Shown in pieces: positions 18,235 through 30,100 of a DNA stretch of 64,000 nucleotides; positions within the stretch are counted from its first letter, which is position 1, and the number at the start of each line of letters is the position of its first letter. Source of the DNA: Leishmania mexicana MHOM/GT/2001/U1103 (lineage: Eukaryota; Euglenozoa; Kinetoplastea; Trypanosomatida; Trypanosomatidae); contig NC_018317.1 of the NCBI RefSeq assembly GCF_000234665.1, positions 219,285 through 283,284 on the forward strand, given 5' to 3'. The position numbers were made by a program, and so were the translations under genes. The notes under the pieces were generated by a model. The model saw only the letters and a program-made list of their open reading frames with translations. It did no database searches and was not told where the DNA came from.

Positions 18235-20274
18235 TCAGGTAAAAAGTGTGCACAGCCGAAAAACGGCAGCCGTGGATGCGATGGCACCGTGGCACGACGC
18301 CGCTCCAGCGGCGGTGGTGCTGTCATTACTTGGTTCGTCCTTCTCCGTTGTGCTGTCTTTCCCAAAGACTGATGGAGGCCAAGCGTCCGCGAGGCCTTGG
18401 CAGGCGTAGCAGACAAAGTGGCCGACGACGGTGGATGATGATGGGCCGCTCGTGCGCGGCGTCATTGCGCTTGTGGTGCTTAGCGCCACCATCTCCAACT
18501 GCCGCGCCGCCGGGTGCGCGTTCTGGCCACGGTAGCATGAGCCGATGGAGGCAGTGCAGCCGCACACGCAGCACATAGCGACGGCGCTATCGATGTCCGC
18601 TTCTGTCGAACTTACGTCACGCAGGTCTCGGTGCACGTGCAGCGGCGCTGCCAGGCGCAGATCATCGCGGTTCTGCTGCGCCGTTCGAGCTGGTAGCGCC
18701 TTCCTGGTAGTCTTTCCGGCCGACTGCGCACTTCCCGCCTCTGCTGAGCCTTCGCCATGGACATGCGTTTGAGAGGCAGGGGCATTATCGGTCCCACGCA
18801 CGAGCTCCTGCAGTGCAGCGGGATGCACCTCCAGCCGCTGCACTGTGTTGAGCACGTTGAAGATCATGGTGCGGTACGATGTCATCATGGTCAGCACAAA
18901 CTGCTCCAGCGTGCGGTGGATAGAGCGAGTGGCGGTGCCAGTGCACAGCGCAGGCGTGTAGCTGCAGGCAATACCGCAGAGACGCGTGTACATGATTGTT
19001 TCTTTGGGCAGCATCGTGCGCAGCGGCCGAAGGCAAACGACCTCGTGCGTAAAGCCGCGAAACCCGGCGCCGTGCACGACGCCTTCGCCACCGGCACCCG
19101 TGACGAGTGCCTCGAGTGCCGCCGTGGCGCACCGCGCAGCGTTGCTGCCGAGAAGCAGGTGGGACTTTGTTTTCGAATTCGCGCCTTCTAACGACACATG
19201 ATCATCGAAGAGCTCCTCTTCGGAACGGTGCGCCTCGTCCTCGCAAATCCCTTCCTCGTGTGCCACCCCGCCAACGACACCAGCCGCCGCTGCTGCGGCT
19301 ACTTTGCGCTGGCGGTGCTCTTGACACACACGCTGGGCTGCACGGCAGAGCGTGTGCTGCCGCACACGCGCATAGAGAGCTTCGCGGTCGCTCAGCGACA
19401 GCCGGCTGGCGTGCAGGGCGTAGCGCAGCTCGCTCAGATAGGGCCCCGAAAGAACATCGCTGTAGCGAAACAGGCGCATCTCCGAGTCGTCGAACAAGCA
19501 CGCGGTTGCTGCGGACGCCTCACCACTCGCTTCCGCGTCATGCTGCTGCAGTGGCTGTGGCGACGGTGCTGCAGTCGAACCACTACCACCATCACCACCA
19601 CCGTGAGACGGCTCCGGTGTGGCGACGTTGGCACCACCCGCACGGGCAGCGCCCGTCCTCACTGCCGCTGTGAGGTCCTTCTGCTTCTTCTTCGACTTCT
19701 TGTGCCCGCACGGGACTTCGCCGTGGTAGACCCACCGCGGTGGCTGCTGCTGCACGTACTTGCGCAGCGTGGCGAACTGCTCCTCCATTGTCGACCGCAC
19801 CTGGTTGATCGCCTCGTGCCGGGCACTCATCGCGTGCAGCGACGACGGCGAAGGAGAGGATGAGGATAGCGGCGGCGGAAGGACGAGTTCGTCTTCACAC
19901 AAGTGGAACGGTAGCAGTATCAGACTGGACGCCAACGGTGTGCTCCTGGCGGGCGGTGAGGACGCGGATGTACTGCGCGACTTCCCGCCCTGAGCGGGCG
20001 CCTGCCGCTGCGGCACCAGCTGTTGTCGGCGAATTCGGTCTTGTGTCTTGTACCGCAGTTGACCGAGCTCGCGCAGCAGCATCATGGAGTTGGGGCCGCC
20101 TGAGACGGCCACCGCGAGCGGTGTGTCACTCGGCACGAGGCACTGCTGAAAGGCGTTCTCGCGCACCGCACCAGCACAGTAGGCGAGGAAGCAGTCCGGG
20201 CAGTACAACTTCGCCGGCCCATCGCGGCTGACAACCGTGCCAATGGCCTGCTTGCACTTGAAGCACTGGGTCAT
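18235..20274 (-). CDS. CTU2: Cytoplasmic tRNA 2-thiolation protein 2, CTU2/NCS2 (679 aa)
   Basis: It starts at ATG 20274 (MTQCFKCKQAIG); the upstream in-frame extension to 20331 is leader. The N-terminus has the family's zinc-type pairs C4xxC7 and C25xxC28 followed by AVAVSGGPNSMMLL (about 54-67), the degenerate PP-loop of CTU2. The mid-section has GFTHEVVCLRPLRTM-LPKETIMYTRL, corresponding to the conserved PLR segment. Near the C-terminus are CCVCGC and, after a low-complexity stretch, CYACQG, a second Cys set. Low-complexity inserts (about 85-135, 200-270 and 335-370) make it longer than most relatives. With CTU1 and the Urm1 sulfur relay it would thiolate wobble U34 of Lys, Glu and Gln tRNAs. 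CTU1 itself is not in the window. Confidence 0.88.
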   Translation of the reverse strand: MTQCFKCKQAIGTVVSRDGPAKLYCPDCFLAYCAGAVRENAFQQCLVPSDTPLAVAVSGGPNSMMLLRELGQLRYKTQDRIRRQQLVPQRQAPAQGGKSRSTSASSPPARSTPLASSLILLPFHLCEDELVLPPPLSSSSPSPSSLHAMSARHEAINQVRSTMEEQFATLRKYVQQQPPRWVYHGEVPCGHKKSKKKQKDLTAAVRTGAARAGGANVATPEPSHGGGDGGSGSTAAPSPQPLQQHDAEASGEASAATACLFDDSEMRLFRYSDVLSGPYLSELRYALHASRLSLSDREALYARVRQHTLCRAAQRVCQEHRQRKVAAAAAAGVVGGVAHEEGICEDEAHRSEEELFDDHVSLEGANSKTKSHLLLGSNAARCATAALEALVTGAGGEGVVHGAGFRGFTHEVVCLRPLRTMLPKETIMYTRLCGIACSYTPALCTGTATRSIHRTLEQFVLTMMTSYRTMIFNVLNTVQRLEVHPAALQELVRGTDNAPASQTHVHGEGSAEAGSAQSAGKTTRKALPARTAQQNRDDLRLAAPLHVHRDLRDVSSTEADIDSAVAMCCVCGCTASIGSCYRGQNAHPAARQLEMVALSTTSAMTPRTSGPSSSTVVGHFVCYACQGLADAWPPSVFGKDSTTEKDEPSNDSTTAAGAASCHGAIASTAAVFRLCTLFT

Positions 20275-21052
20275 TGTGTGGCGCGCACGTGTGTTGGCGA
20301 TCCTTGTGGAGAGGGCAGGCAGCGGTAGCAAGGTGTTTAGCGCGTTGCGCGTGCTCGCGTGTGTAGGGATTTCAGGGGGAGTGATTGGGGCAGCGGAGGC
20401 GCATGTGAAAGGAAAAGAGAGGGGGAGCGAGAGGTCACATAATCATGGAGGCGCGAGCACGCAGCCGCCGCTCCCGCTTCCTGCCTGGTGTTGTCGGTAG
20501 AAGCTGGAAAAAGGGTGTGTGGAGGCGCCCGTGCGCGCCATCAGGAGGGGCGCGCTCACGGCTTCCCTCTCTGTGCGACTTGCACGCGGTTAGGCGCACG
20601 CTTCGAACTTGCGAAGAGGCGACAGGCAAACCGCCCCCGCGGGATCATCCGTCGGGCATGGCGATGTGACGTGCTTGGCGGCGACGAGGCAGAACAACAG
20701 CTAGTGGGCAACGGCAACAACCAAGGAGCACAATACACCAGCAGCAGAGGGAAGCGAGGACGGGGAGTGGCACCACCACCACCGTCCCACCACCACCACC
20801 GTTCCCTGCATGGAAGGACAGCCTCCGCAGAAGGCGAAAGCGAAGCCGTCACGTCCACAACAAGGCATCGGACGCAGAGCCGAATCCTTTGCCTTCTAGA
20901 GACACGCACACGCACAGGCACACGCACACGGACACGCACACGGAGAGGGGGAGGGGTGGATGATGGGCAAAGTCTAAGACGCAAGGAGGACAAAGGAAGG
21001 CACCACGGCGACAGGAGCACCTTACACAACGCCGTACCCCGTGCCAGCCGCC
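20275..21052. other. Spacer between CTU2 and 224-aa gene
   Basis: This 778-bp spacer contains a CACACGCA-type run (about 20900-20942). A CTGCCCTCTCCACAAG segment about 35 nt upstream of the CTU2 start (about 20306-20321) could be its splice acceptor. No gene seen. Confidence 0.45.
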
Positions 21053-21727
21053 TTACAGCTCGTAGATGACGACAGCAGAAGTGGCAGATTTTCGACTGGC
21101 CCTCTTGCTCTTCCGACTGCCCTTCATCTTGCTGACATCGAGTAGCGTGGTGCTGCTGTCAACTACCTCGTGTGTCGCCGGCACATCGGCGCCGCTGGCC
21201 AATGACTCCAGCGTGCACGATGTTTCCGCTGCCGCTGCGTCGTCTGCGGCCATGCCACTTGGTGCTGCGCCGGAGGGGGACGCTTGAGCGGTGGTGGCCG
21301 TGTGCTGTAAAGTACATGCGAGCAACTGCGAGGGGGAGCTTGTCGCACTGGCTGCTGATGCCTTCTCCTGCTTCTTCAGCTGTCGAGCCTGCCGTGCCTG
21401 CTGGCGTCGCAGCGCTACCACTGGCTCCTCCAGCTCACACAGAACGTCACGCACGCCTTGCTCCTCGGCGCGATCGTTCAACACGGCGGGAGTCACGGTG
21501 GCGAGGTGCGCAAACACCGTGTCTACAAATTTCCACTGCGAGTAGTGCACACGGTACGTCACTGCCCACGGCCGCGCCGTCCATGGAAGATACACGCCAG
21601 ACGCCGCCGCCGCTGCTGCCGAGGCCGAGGCGTCCGTGTCGCTGCTGGAGTGCGGCCGCTTTGACCGCGGAGCCGATCCCCCTGCGCTGCTGAAGAGGGC
21701 CAGGCAGCAACCGGTGCGTCGAAGCAT
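21053..21727 (-). CDS. Unknown small protein, possible mitochondrial location (224 aa)
   Basis: It starts at ATG 21727 with MLRRTGCCLALFSSAGGSAPRSKR, a basic, acid-free N-terminus compatible with mitochondrial import. A compact region (about 45-115) has YLPWTARPWAVTYRVHYSQWKFVDTVFAHLATV and then a basic helix VVALRRQQARQARQLKKQEK. The rest is Ala/Ser/Thr-rich and it ends in a Lys/Arg-rich tail before IYEL. I know no family for it. A mitochondrial ribosomal or other kinetoplastid-specific protein is possible. A 2.4-kb spacer separates it from the upstream gene. Confidence 0.7.
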   Translation of the reverse strand: MLRRTGCCLALFSSAGGSAPRSKRPHSSSDTDASASAAAAAASGVYLPWTARPWAVTYRVHYSQWKFVDTVFAHLATVTPAVLNDRAEEQGVRDVLCELEEPVVALRRQQARQARQLKKQEKASAASATSSPSQLLACTLQHTATTAQASPSGAAPSGMAADDAAAAETSCTLESLASGADVPATHEVVDSSTTLLDVSKMKGSRKSKRASRKSATSAVVIYEL

Positions 21728-22123
21728 TATTCACTGTATGTGCGTGGAGCGGGAGAGGAGCTGCAGCGAGACCGCTTCTGCGAAGACTGGCGATAGGCCG
21801 TCGGAGAAAGAGGACGCCGATCGTGCGTGTGTGTGTGTCGGAGAAGTCGTTAAAATCAGCCAGAGGGAGGAGGAGGATAGGATTGAACGAACAACAACAA
21901 CTAACCAAAAACACTGAGGCGTGGGCGTAAAACAAACGGTGGCGGAGGATTTTGTCGGATGGAAAGGACAGACGGTCACACGCACGCAGACGTAGAGCAG
22001 TGGTGATGGCGAGCGAGAGAGAGAGGGAGAGGGAGGGAGGGACGGGTGAGGGAGGGCGATGACGTACACCACAGACGAAAGAACAAAAGAGGGGGGGGGC
22101 GAACAAGACGAGAGAGGCGTGCG

Positions 22124-22162
22124 TAGTGCGTAGTGCGTAGTGCGTGTGTGTGTGTGTGTGTG
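22124..22162. repeat. Heptamer tandem repeat fused to (TG)n
   Basis: Three to four copies of GTAGTGC run directly into a TG microsatellite, inside the 3' UTR of the large gene. Confidence 0.85.
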
Positions 22163-22209
22163 CTCACACTTCCTCCTATGGAATATACACCCTTCGACAA
22201 GTGCCGTGG

Positions 22210-22232
22210 CAGAGAGAGAGAGAGAGAGAGAG
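22210..22232. repeat. (AG)n microsatellite
   Basis: A pure AG run of about 11 units; CT-rich in the transcript, so a possible cryptic polypyrimidine signal. Confidence 0.9.
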
Positions 22233-24184
22233 CGTGGACGACAACTCGCGGACGAGATGGGTGGTGGGCAGCAAGTTGATGCTCGAAGGAGGAACGTAAA
22301 CGAAAAATTCTAGTGAAGAGGGTACGACCAAGAGGAAGGGAGGTGTGTGTGGGGGGAGGGGGGAGGTACAACGAAGCAAGTGCCAAAGGTCAGCAGAGCA
22401 CACCGGGACAGATATCGGGGACGGACAACCGATGACAAGCAAGGAAAGACGCACCGAGGGAGTGCTTGAGGGGATGGCGGGTGGTGGTGGTGGTGGTGGT
22501 TGGGTGGTGGTTGGGCGGCTACAGATCACGACCTGATCTTCAACAATGGGCACGTAACGAGAAGAACAACGAAATAAATCAAAGAGGTTGTCTAGGGTAA
22601 TTAGAGTGAGGGAGACGGAGGGCGAGAGGAGGGGGGGGGGAGGGTTTGGCAGCGGGGGGATGTCACCGCAGCTGCGGAGGCCGATGACGCAAGTGATGAG
22701 TGCGCGAGGGAAGGGGGAAGGGAGGAGGAGGTACGTATGCTAGAGCGTAGTGGTTGTCCGTTTTTGGTTTGTTGTCTTACCACATGCGTAGCTTGAAGAA
22801 GCCACTGGAGCACCCCACTGCTGCGGCGAAGGTGATCACCATATGGAGGAGGCAGGCGGGCGGGCGGGCGAGGGGAGGGGAGGGAGGATGAGGAGTAGAT
22901 AACAGCACATGACGTGAGCGTGAGAGAGCCCAAGGGAGGGGAAAGAGGCCGGGATATAGGCACATAGGCAAACTGTGTTCCGCATCGCATGTCTCCGAGG
23001 GCTGCGATGTGCGTGTGTGCGGGGGAGCGTGGAACACGCTACGTGCGCGCCCGCTGTCGCTCCGTGTTCTTACCGCCCTCTCCTCCCTCCCCCTTTCATC
23101 CCTCCTCCCCCTCCCCTCTCTACACACACGCACGCACACACAGCACCGGATCGACTGTGCGCAAGGAAGGGGCCAGGAGGAGTGGCAAAAGAGCGAAGCG
23201 AGGCAGGCGTGCGCGTGCGTGTGCGTCTGCACATGAGTGTGTAACCAGCTTACACACAAATGGGCACCGTAAGCATCAAACCAATGAACCCACGACCGGC
23301 GTTGAAAAAGCTGACCCCTCACCTTTCCTTCTCCCTTTCCCCGTCTGCGTGCCTCGCACACGTCCGTGGCGCATCATGGGGGGTGGGGGATGGGGCACCC
23401 CTCTCAGTCCGTGCGCCGCCACATCCCGGAACGCAGGCGCACATGGGCAGCCGCGTCCATCTTCCGCACACGCATGCACACACGCGTACACTTTTTCACT
23501 TTTTAATCCCTCTCGTATTACAAGCACGGCGTACGTGACCTTGTGGGTGTGTGGGTGTGCGGGTGGTGGTGACAGAGGAGGCGTGGAGAGAGAACTCGGG
23601 AGCCGTGACAGGGAGACGGGTGCAGCCGTCGTCCTCTTCAGCCACAAAAAAACAAATGTTCATGATCATCATCAAGCCGAAGCGACACCAAAAAAAAAAA
23701 ACACGAACACCGCGGTCGAGAGAGAGAGGGGGGGGGGGAGGAGGGCGTGTACATGCACACGCACACATAGTAGCACGGGAGAAATCAAAACAGACGAAAT
23801 ACAGCAGAATAACATGGGAACACGTGACGATGCACCGGGACGAGCAAGCAAGAGGTAGAGAGCTGGGAGGCGTGGTGGTGGTGCCTACGTGCTGCTTTTA
23901 TGCGCCGACTCGCACATACCTACGCAGCTGCACACCACTGACAGAGCAACAACGGCGTAGCGCTCGACGGAGTCGGCGATGAGAGTGGCCTCGCGTAGAG
24001 CACGCGCGCGTACGCTTGTGGGTGTACGCGTGCGTGCACGGCATCCGGTATCGCCGCTTCGTGAGTCAGCGAGGCGGGAGGAAAGAGAAAACTGGTAACG
24101 CGCGCGCCCACACACACACACACACACAGATAGAGCAGCGTCGAAGTAGAGGAGCTGCTGCCCGCCTTTCCCCACTTACCAACA

Positions 24185-27100
24185 TCATTGCCCCATCGAG
24201 TCCAGGTCCTCACAGTTGGCTAGAGACAGCTGCAAGCCAAACAGCTCAAACGACAGCGTCTCACTCAGCTTCACGAGGAAGTGACGCGGGTACGCGATGT
24301 CGAGCGCATCGTGCAGGGCCGCGCCGGCCGCCAACGCCGCCCGCACATCGAGCAAGTCCAGTGATGCTCCGCCACCGTTCCTGCTCCAGGCCCGGGTGAT
24401 GCCGTGTATCGACTTGCTCACCTCCTCCTCAAAGTCGCGCACGAACTGCACGTCCGCGGCGGAAGGCCTCAACAGGCGGTGCGGAACCCGCACCAGCTGC
24501 ACGGAGGCGTCCCTTGCCGGTGCCATGATAGCAGAGGAAGAAGCGCACCGCTCCCCGGCGCCGCTCTTACTCTTCTCCAGTATCCCATCGCGGAGGGCGG
24601 CGGGGGAGGTGAGGAGAGAGGAGCCGAGGGCTGCGGACCCCGGGGTCGCCTGCATCGGTGTTAGCGACCCAGCGGGTCCGTTCGCCATGCAGCGACGAAG
24701 GGGCAGGGTGGCGTCGTCCAGCGCGGTCTTCGTGCTCGTGGAGTTGGCCAAGTCGCTGCTGCCCTCACCGCCGTTGCCGCTTGCTGCCTTCGCACTGTCC
24801 TTCGCTGCGCCGCCGATCGACGTCGTCCAGGTCACCGGCGAGCGAGACCGCCTCTGCTGCTGGTATTGCTTCGACCGTGTCGCCTTGTCCTGCGACCCAC
24901 CTGCGCCGGCGCCACTGCCGACAGCAACGGTGGTCTTTTCCTGCGTCAAGATACCAATGCTGAGGTGGTGCAGCTGCCGTAGCTGCTCGTAGCGCTGCAG
25001 TGCGGCCCGCTGCCAACCGGACAGCCCCTTGACACCATCGCTATCGTGAGTCACCTCACGCGAGGGAGCTGGCGAGAGCTGCGTTGCATCCCGCGCTGCA
25101 GCCGCGCCGTCGCCCGCCAGGGCGGAGGTGGCTGGGGTAACGGCAGCAATGTGATCTTGCCCTTCCACGACCACCAGCCGCGGCAGCACCTCGTGCATCC
25201 GCTGCGTGGACGGGGAGTCCCTTGTGTAATGGAACACCTCCTTCAACACAAAGAAGAGGCCTGCCCCGACAAGGTAGTCCGGGATGTCTATCAGCTTGTT
25301 GATGCTCGGGAAGCACTGGAAGAGAAAGTTCTTGACGAAGTCATAGTTGTCGCGGCTCTCCCGCTGCTGCTCCGGGTCGTCCCGGTCGTAGTTCGGAAGA
25401 TAAATTTGGCCCACAAAGGACAAGTCCTTCGTCGCCTCACGTAACCACTCCCGCTCGCTGCGCATGCCGTAGCAGTCGAGGATGATGCCGTTGCGGTCCG
25501 CGACGCGCTCCAGCCTCGCCTGCTGCTCCTCCCGCGTCGGCAGCTCTCGCTGCTTCGCGTCGTCGAAGGGCGTGTGGCTGAAGATTAGCTGCCAGGCGTA
25601 GATGGCGGCCGCGCAGAACACGCGCGACGTCAGGCTGTACGCCATGCCCCACTGTTCAAACGGACGGTGGAATGGCTTCACGACCGGCTTGGCGTGCTGC
25701 AGCTCGTTCGGGTCAACGATACTCTCGTAGCGCATCGTCAGGGGCACAGGCAACGCTGTTTTCACTGCTGCGCCAGCGCTGCCGCGGTACGAGCGCGTCG
25801 CCGAGTTGAGGGTGGCGTCGAGCGAGGACGGACTGTAGCGAGCGCTGGAGCTGCTGAGAACTTCATCGACGAGGCCGCGCCCGCCACTGGCGGGGATGAG
25901 CGCCTCGTACTTGCCACACACGTACTGACGCAGGTGATGAAAGCGGATGTAGAGCAGACCCGTTTCGATCCAGCGTCGCTGCTGCGCCGTGAGTCGGCCA
26001 CCAGCACCGTCATCGTCGTTGCAATCACTCCCACTGAGCGGGTGGGCGACACTGCTGCCACGCATCGTCTGCCACGATCGGCGCCAGCGCTCGAGCGGAT
26101 CGCTGCCGGCCATCCCACCACAGCGCTCATCCATCGCCGGGGGCGCCTCACTCTTCTGGCGCTCCTCGCTGCCGTTGAGGCAATGTTTCGCTGCGCTGCT
26201 GCCGGCGCCGCTGTTGTCGAGGTACGCCATGGGCGCATTGGTAGGGTAGCGCAGCGCCACCATGCACGTTGCGTACAGCAGCGAGGGCGGCGCGTTCAGG
26301 AGTCGGTGCATCGCCGAGACGGTGAAGCTGCTGCTCTCCCCGTGATAGTCACGTATGGCAAAGGTAGAGATGCCGCTGGCGGCGAGTGGCAATGGCGGAA
26401 CACGGATAGGGACGGACAAGGCGGCGTCCTTTGCGCCGCCGCTGCTGCTAGAAGAGGACGCCGGCAGCCGTGCCATGCTCGGCGTGACGGTGGTGGCGGA
26501 CGCCAAGGCTGCCTTTCGTTGCTCCTTCGCCCGCTGGAAGCGCTCACGCGACGCGGACACGACTGTTGTCGTGGTGGAGGCGGGTGTTTTGTCCTTCCCA
26601 GGTGCGGTCCGGCGCGTCTTTTCCGAGTCGTCATCCTCTGTCGCCCCCGCCGCGGTGGGCGCCACTGGAGCGGAGGCCTGCTGCGGAAGCTTTCGCGCTT
26701 CCATGTACCGTCGCAGCCGCCAGCGACACACCCACAACCGCACGAACGCGTTGCGCCGCGCTGCCAGCACCTTTTCCCGCTGCGTAGCATTCTCCATCAG
26801 GTGTGCCTTGCGACGCTGCGCAACGGCGTGAAGGCGGTCGCGCAAGACGGCCCACCACACGGCGATCCTGCACGCCGCTGCCATGTGTGTGTCTGTCGCT
26901 GCAGCGCGGGTGGGCGCGATGGCGCTCGCGCTCCGTGACGACTCATCGTCCACACCGGAGACTGAGCTCTGCGGAGGGGCTGTGCGCTGCGGCATCTCCA
27001 TGGAGGAGTACAGAAACGTGGCCGCGCTGGACTTCGCGCTCAGGACGTGATTTGAGTCGCCGTCGCTGTGGGTGAGGAGGGCTGTGTCGTCCATGTTCAG

Positions 27101-30100
27101 CCGGCGCGGCACACCTTGGAGGCTCGACAGGCTCGGTATGCTGTCCGCAACGCGCACAGGTACGAAACTGCACTCATGGCACGGCACGTCATCATCCTCC
27201 TTGTGCTCCTCGAAGCGCAAGTGGCCGCCATCGTTGTGGCTGCTGAGTGAATGAAGGGTGCCGAGCGGTGGCGGCGGTGGCGGGCTCTGCAGGGGGTTCA
27301 CGACGGGAGCGGGCTCCTCGTCGTCTGCCTCCAATGGTAGCTGGGGCGCGGCAATCGGCCCGTCCCCGCTGTCTGGCGTTGCCTCCTCCTGTGTGGGGCT
27401 CGCTGTGACCGCGACAGGCGTCGCTGCTGCCGTTGGCGTTGACATCATTGGTGGCGTGGAGGTATCGTCCTCCTCCGTTAGGGGGCAATCGCGAAGGCTC
27501 CCGCCGACCACGGCCGGCGCGTTTACACTCGCTGAGGCCGAGGACGGCTGTGGCAAGTATGACGGCGGCTCTTCGGCACCCGCGCCGGCGACATCATCCC
27601 GATTTTCGACGAGGGGCTGCAGCGCCGTCCATAGCGTCCAGGCTTTGACAAGTTGCTGCTGCAGCTGCAGGTGCTCGCTCTTCTCCTGCTGAGCTGGCTC
27701 TTGCTGCGTCAGCGACGCGGCGGAGAGCTTTTTGCGAGGTTTGCTTGGCCCGGCCGGTGCAGCCGTCGATGGTGCCTTCTGCGACGTGGAGAGCGCTGGG
27801 CGAGACTGGTAGATGCCACCCCCACCACCGCCCCCGCCGGTGCGACCTGACTTGCCCGCACCGACACTTGCGGATCGCTTGCTACCGGTCTTGGCCGTCG
27901 TGCGCTTGGTCCTCACATTCCCCGTGGCCGCGCCGCCACCATAGGTGCTTCCTAAGGAGCTGGATAGTTCTGTCGTGCTCCAGTTGAAGGTGGAGTTTTG
28001 CCAACGACTTATGTGCTCCCGCTCCATGCCCAGTCGGGGCGAGTACGCCGCCGCCGCCGCTGCCGCTGCTGCGCCTGCCCCTGCTGCTGCGCTGGGTTGC
28101 ACGCAGCGGAGCAGATACCAATCCATGGAAACATATGCGTTGCCCGCAGTGCCCTCCGTGCTGCGCCCGCTGGTGGAGTGCGCTTGCAGATCTTCTCCCA
28201 CACCAACATCGCCCACCTCGTCATCGTCTGCTGCCATGGAAAAGGTGAAGAGCGGCGCGTACGGCATAGCCATCCCGTTGACGCGCGCGCGCGGGGTGCT
28301 GCTCACCGAGGAGCGGCCCGTCATGCTCCCGCCGCCGCTGCTGCTGAGCTTCGAGGACTTCAGTTTATTCCACGAGGCGCTGCTTGCGGACTTCGGAAAG
28401 ACGACGACATTGGGAAACTTGAGAGCGGTGTCAAGGGTCGGGCTTGTGACGATAGCGTCGACATCGGTGATCACCGCCGCGCCCTTCTCTGCGGCTGCGT
28501 TGTCGCTGCTCCGCCCTGCCATGGCGATGGCAAGGCTGTTCAGACACTTGGGCGGCACAAAGAACGGCGTGCTCAGCATGTTCGACGCCTCAAGCAATAC
28601 CACCGGCGTCGCCGCGGCACCCCCAGCACTGTTCACCGTCGGCCGCTGCCCAACGGCAGCTTCTGGGGTCGTCACCGGTGAGCCGAGGGCGTGACGGACG
28701 GCATCGCACAGCTCGTCGAGCTGCCCCGCGACCTCTCGCCTCTGCGCACGCACAAACTCTACAAAGCGAGAAGGGGCAGCACAGGTCGACACCGCGGGGT
28801 CAACACGCGCTGCTGCCGCCGCCACCGCTGTCGAAGAGCCGACGGCGCTGGTCTGGGCCTGGCTCGTGTGCATGCCTCCCGCACCAGGGAGGGTGAGCGC
28901 CGGAGATGGAAGGAGATTTTCCGCCATGCCGGCAGACGCCGTCAACACCGGCGACCCGGTTTGCGCCGTCGGAGGCGCCGCGTTATCGACGCGGCCGCTG
29001 GTGCTCTCGTCTGGGTGAAAGACGGTGCAAGGGATGAGGTTGGTAATCGTGCCGGACGCCATGTGCGTCGCTTGCAAGCCGAGGGGTGCGCTGCCTCCGC
29101 CGACACTCTTAGGCGACGATAAAACATTGTTCGCTGGCACCTGGGCGAGGGCGACGCCGTCGCTGAGCGTGTTCAGCAGCGTGACGACGCCCGTCTGCAG
29201 CGTCTGAAGAGCGTCTGAGAGAGAGGCGGCTTTGGCCGCTGCTGCTGCCGCCGCGGAGGCGCGTCTGCTCATGTGCCCCGCCGTCGTGGACGTCGCCGTG
29301 TTGGTCAGCGATGACGCCGTGCTGTTCCGTGAGATGCTTGGCTTGCGTGGGGTAGTGCTCGTACTGGAGTTGCTGGTGCTGGTCATGGCGCCGCCGCCCT
29401 TGCCGCTGCCGAGCCCACGGTTGCTGTGTCCACTGTGGTGCTGTCCGCGCACGGACACGACGGTGCGCCGCCCCGCCTCCTCACCACCGCTTTTCTCTGC
29501 CGCTGCAGACGCCGAGAGCGAGGTGTGGGCAACTCGCAAAAATGTCTGCAGCGCCAAGGCCACGGCTGCACGCTGCTCTTGAAGCGACTTCATGTTGTCC
29601 GCGAAGGGCTGCAGGTGCTCGGCACAGTACTTCGCCACCTGCTGCGCGTACACATCCGCCATGGCCGTCTCGACCCCCGCCGCCGATGAAGTAAACGCGG
29701 TAGAGCTGCCCCCATGTGCGTGAGGGATGCTTTCGCCAACGGTGGTCGTGTGCTGCAGCTGCTGCGTTGACGAGCCGAAGATGCTAGGGCGGTTGACGGA
29801 GGTGATGCGACCAACACTGCCGCTGCGCTTTGGCAGCGTTGACGGTGAGCTCGCGCTCGATGCGCCGTGCCGCGCAGCAGGAGACTTTGTTCGCCTCCCT
29901 GCGGGCGTGCTGGCCCGCTGCGACACGGACGAGGCCGGCGGCCGCGTGGGGGTTTCCACAGCTGCCGTGGTGGCGGATAGCGATGACGCCGCCGCCCCTG
30001 TGGCGATGCGTGGTCGTACTCCACCACGAGGGGTGTGCTGCTGTTGCTGCTGAGGACCAGAGCGCAGAAAATGCCCTGATACCGCCAGGCTGCCGTTGAG

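Larger units (their letters stand above)
21728..24184. other. Long spacer (2.4 kb), simple sequence only
   Basis: No credible gene. Contents: heptamer repeat GTAGTGC (about 22124-22145) running into (TG)n to 22162, (AG)n at 22210-22232, GGT-rich run at 22480-22515, G-rich and A-rich runs near 22630 and 23691-23702, and (CA)n at about 24112-24128. It should hold the long 3' UTR of the 2643-aa gene and the 5' end of the 224-aa transcript. Confidence 0.6.

Noticed and set aside
25667..26938. 423-aa plus-strand ORF
   Set aside because: It lies fully antisense to the intact 2643-aa gene, has no recognisable domain, and arises from GC-rich codon bias. All supported genes here are on the minus strand.
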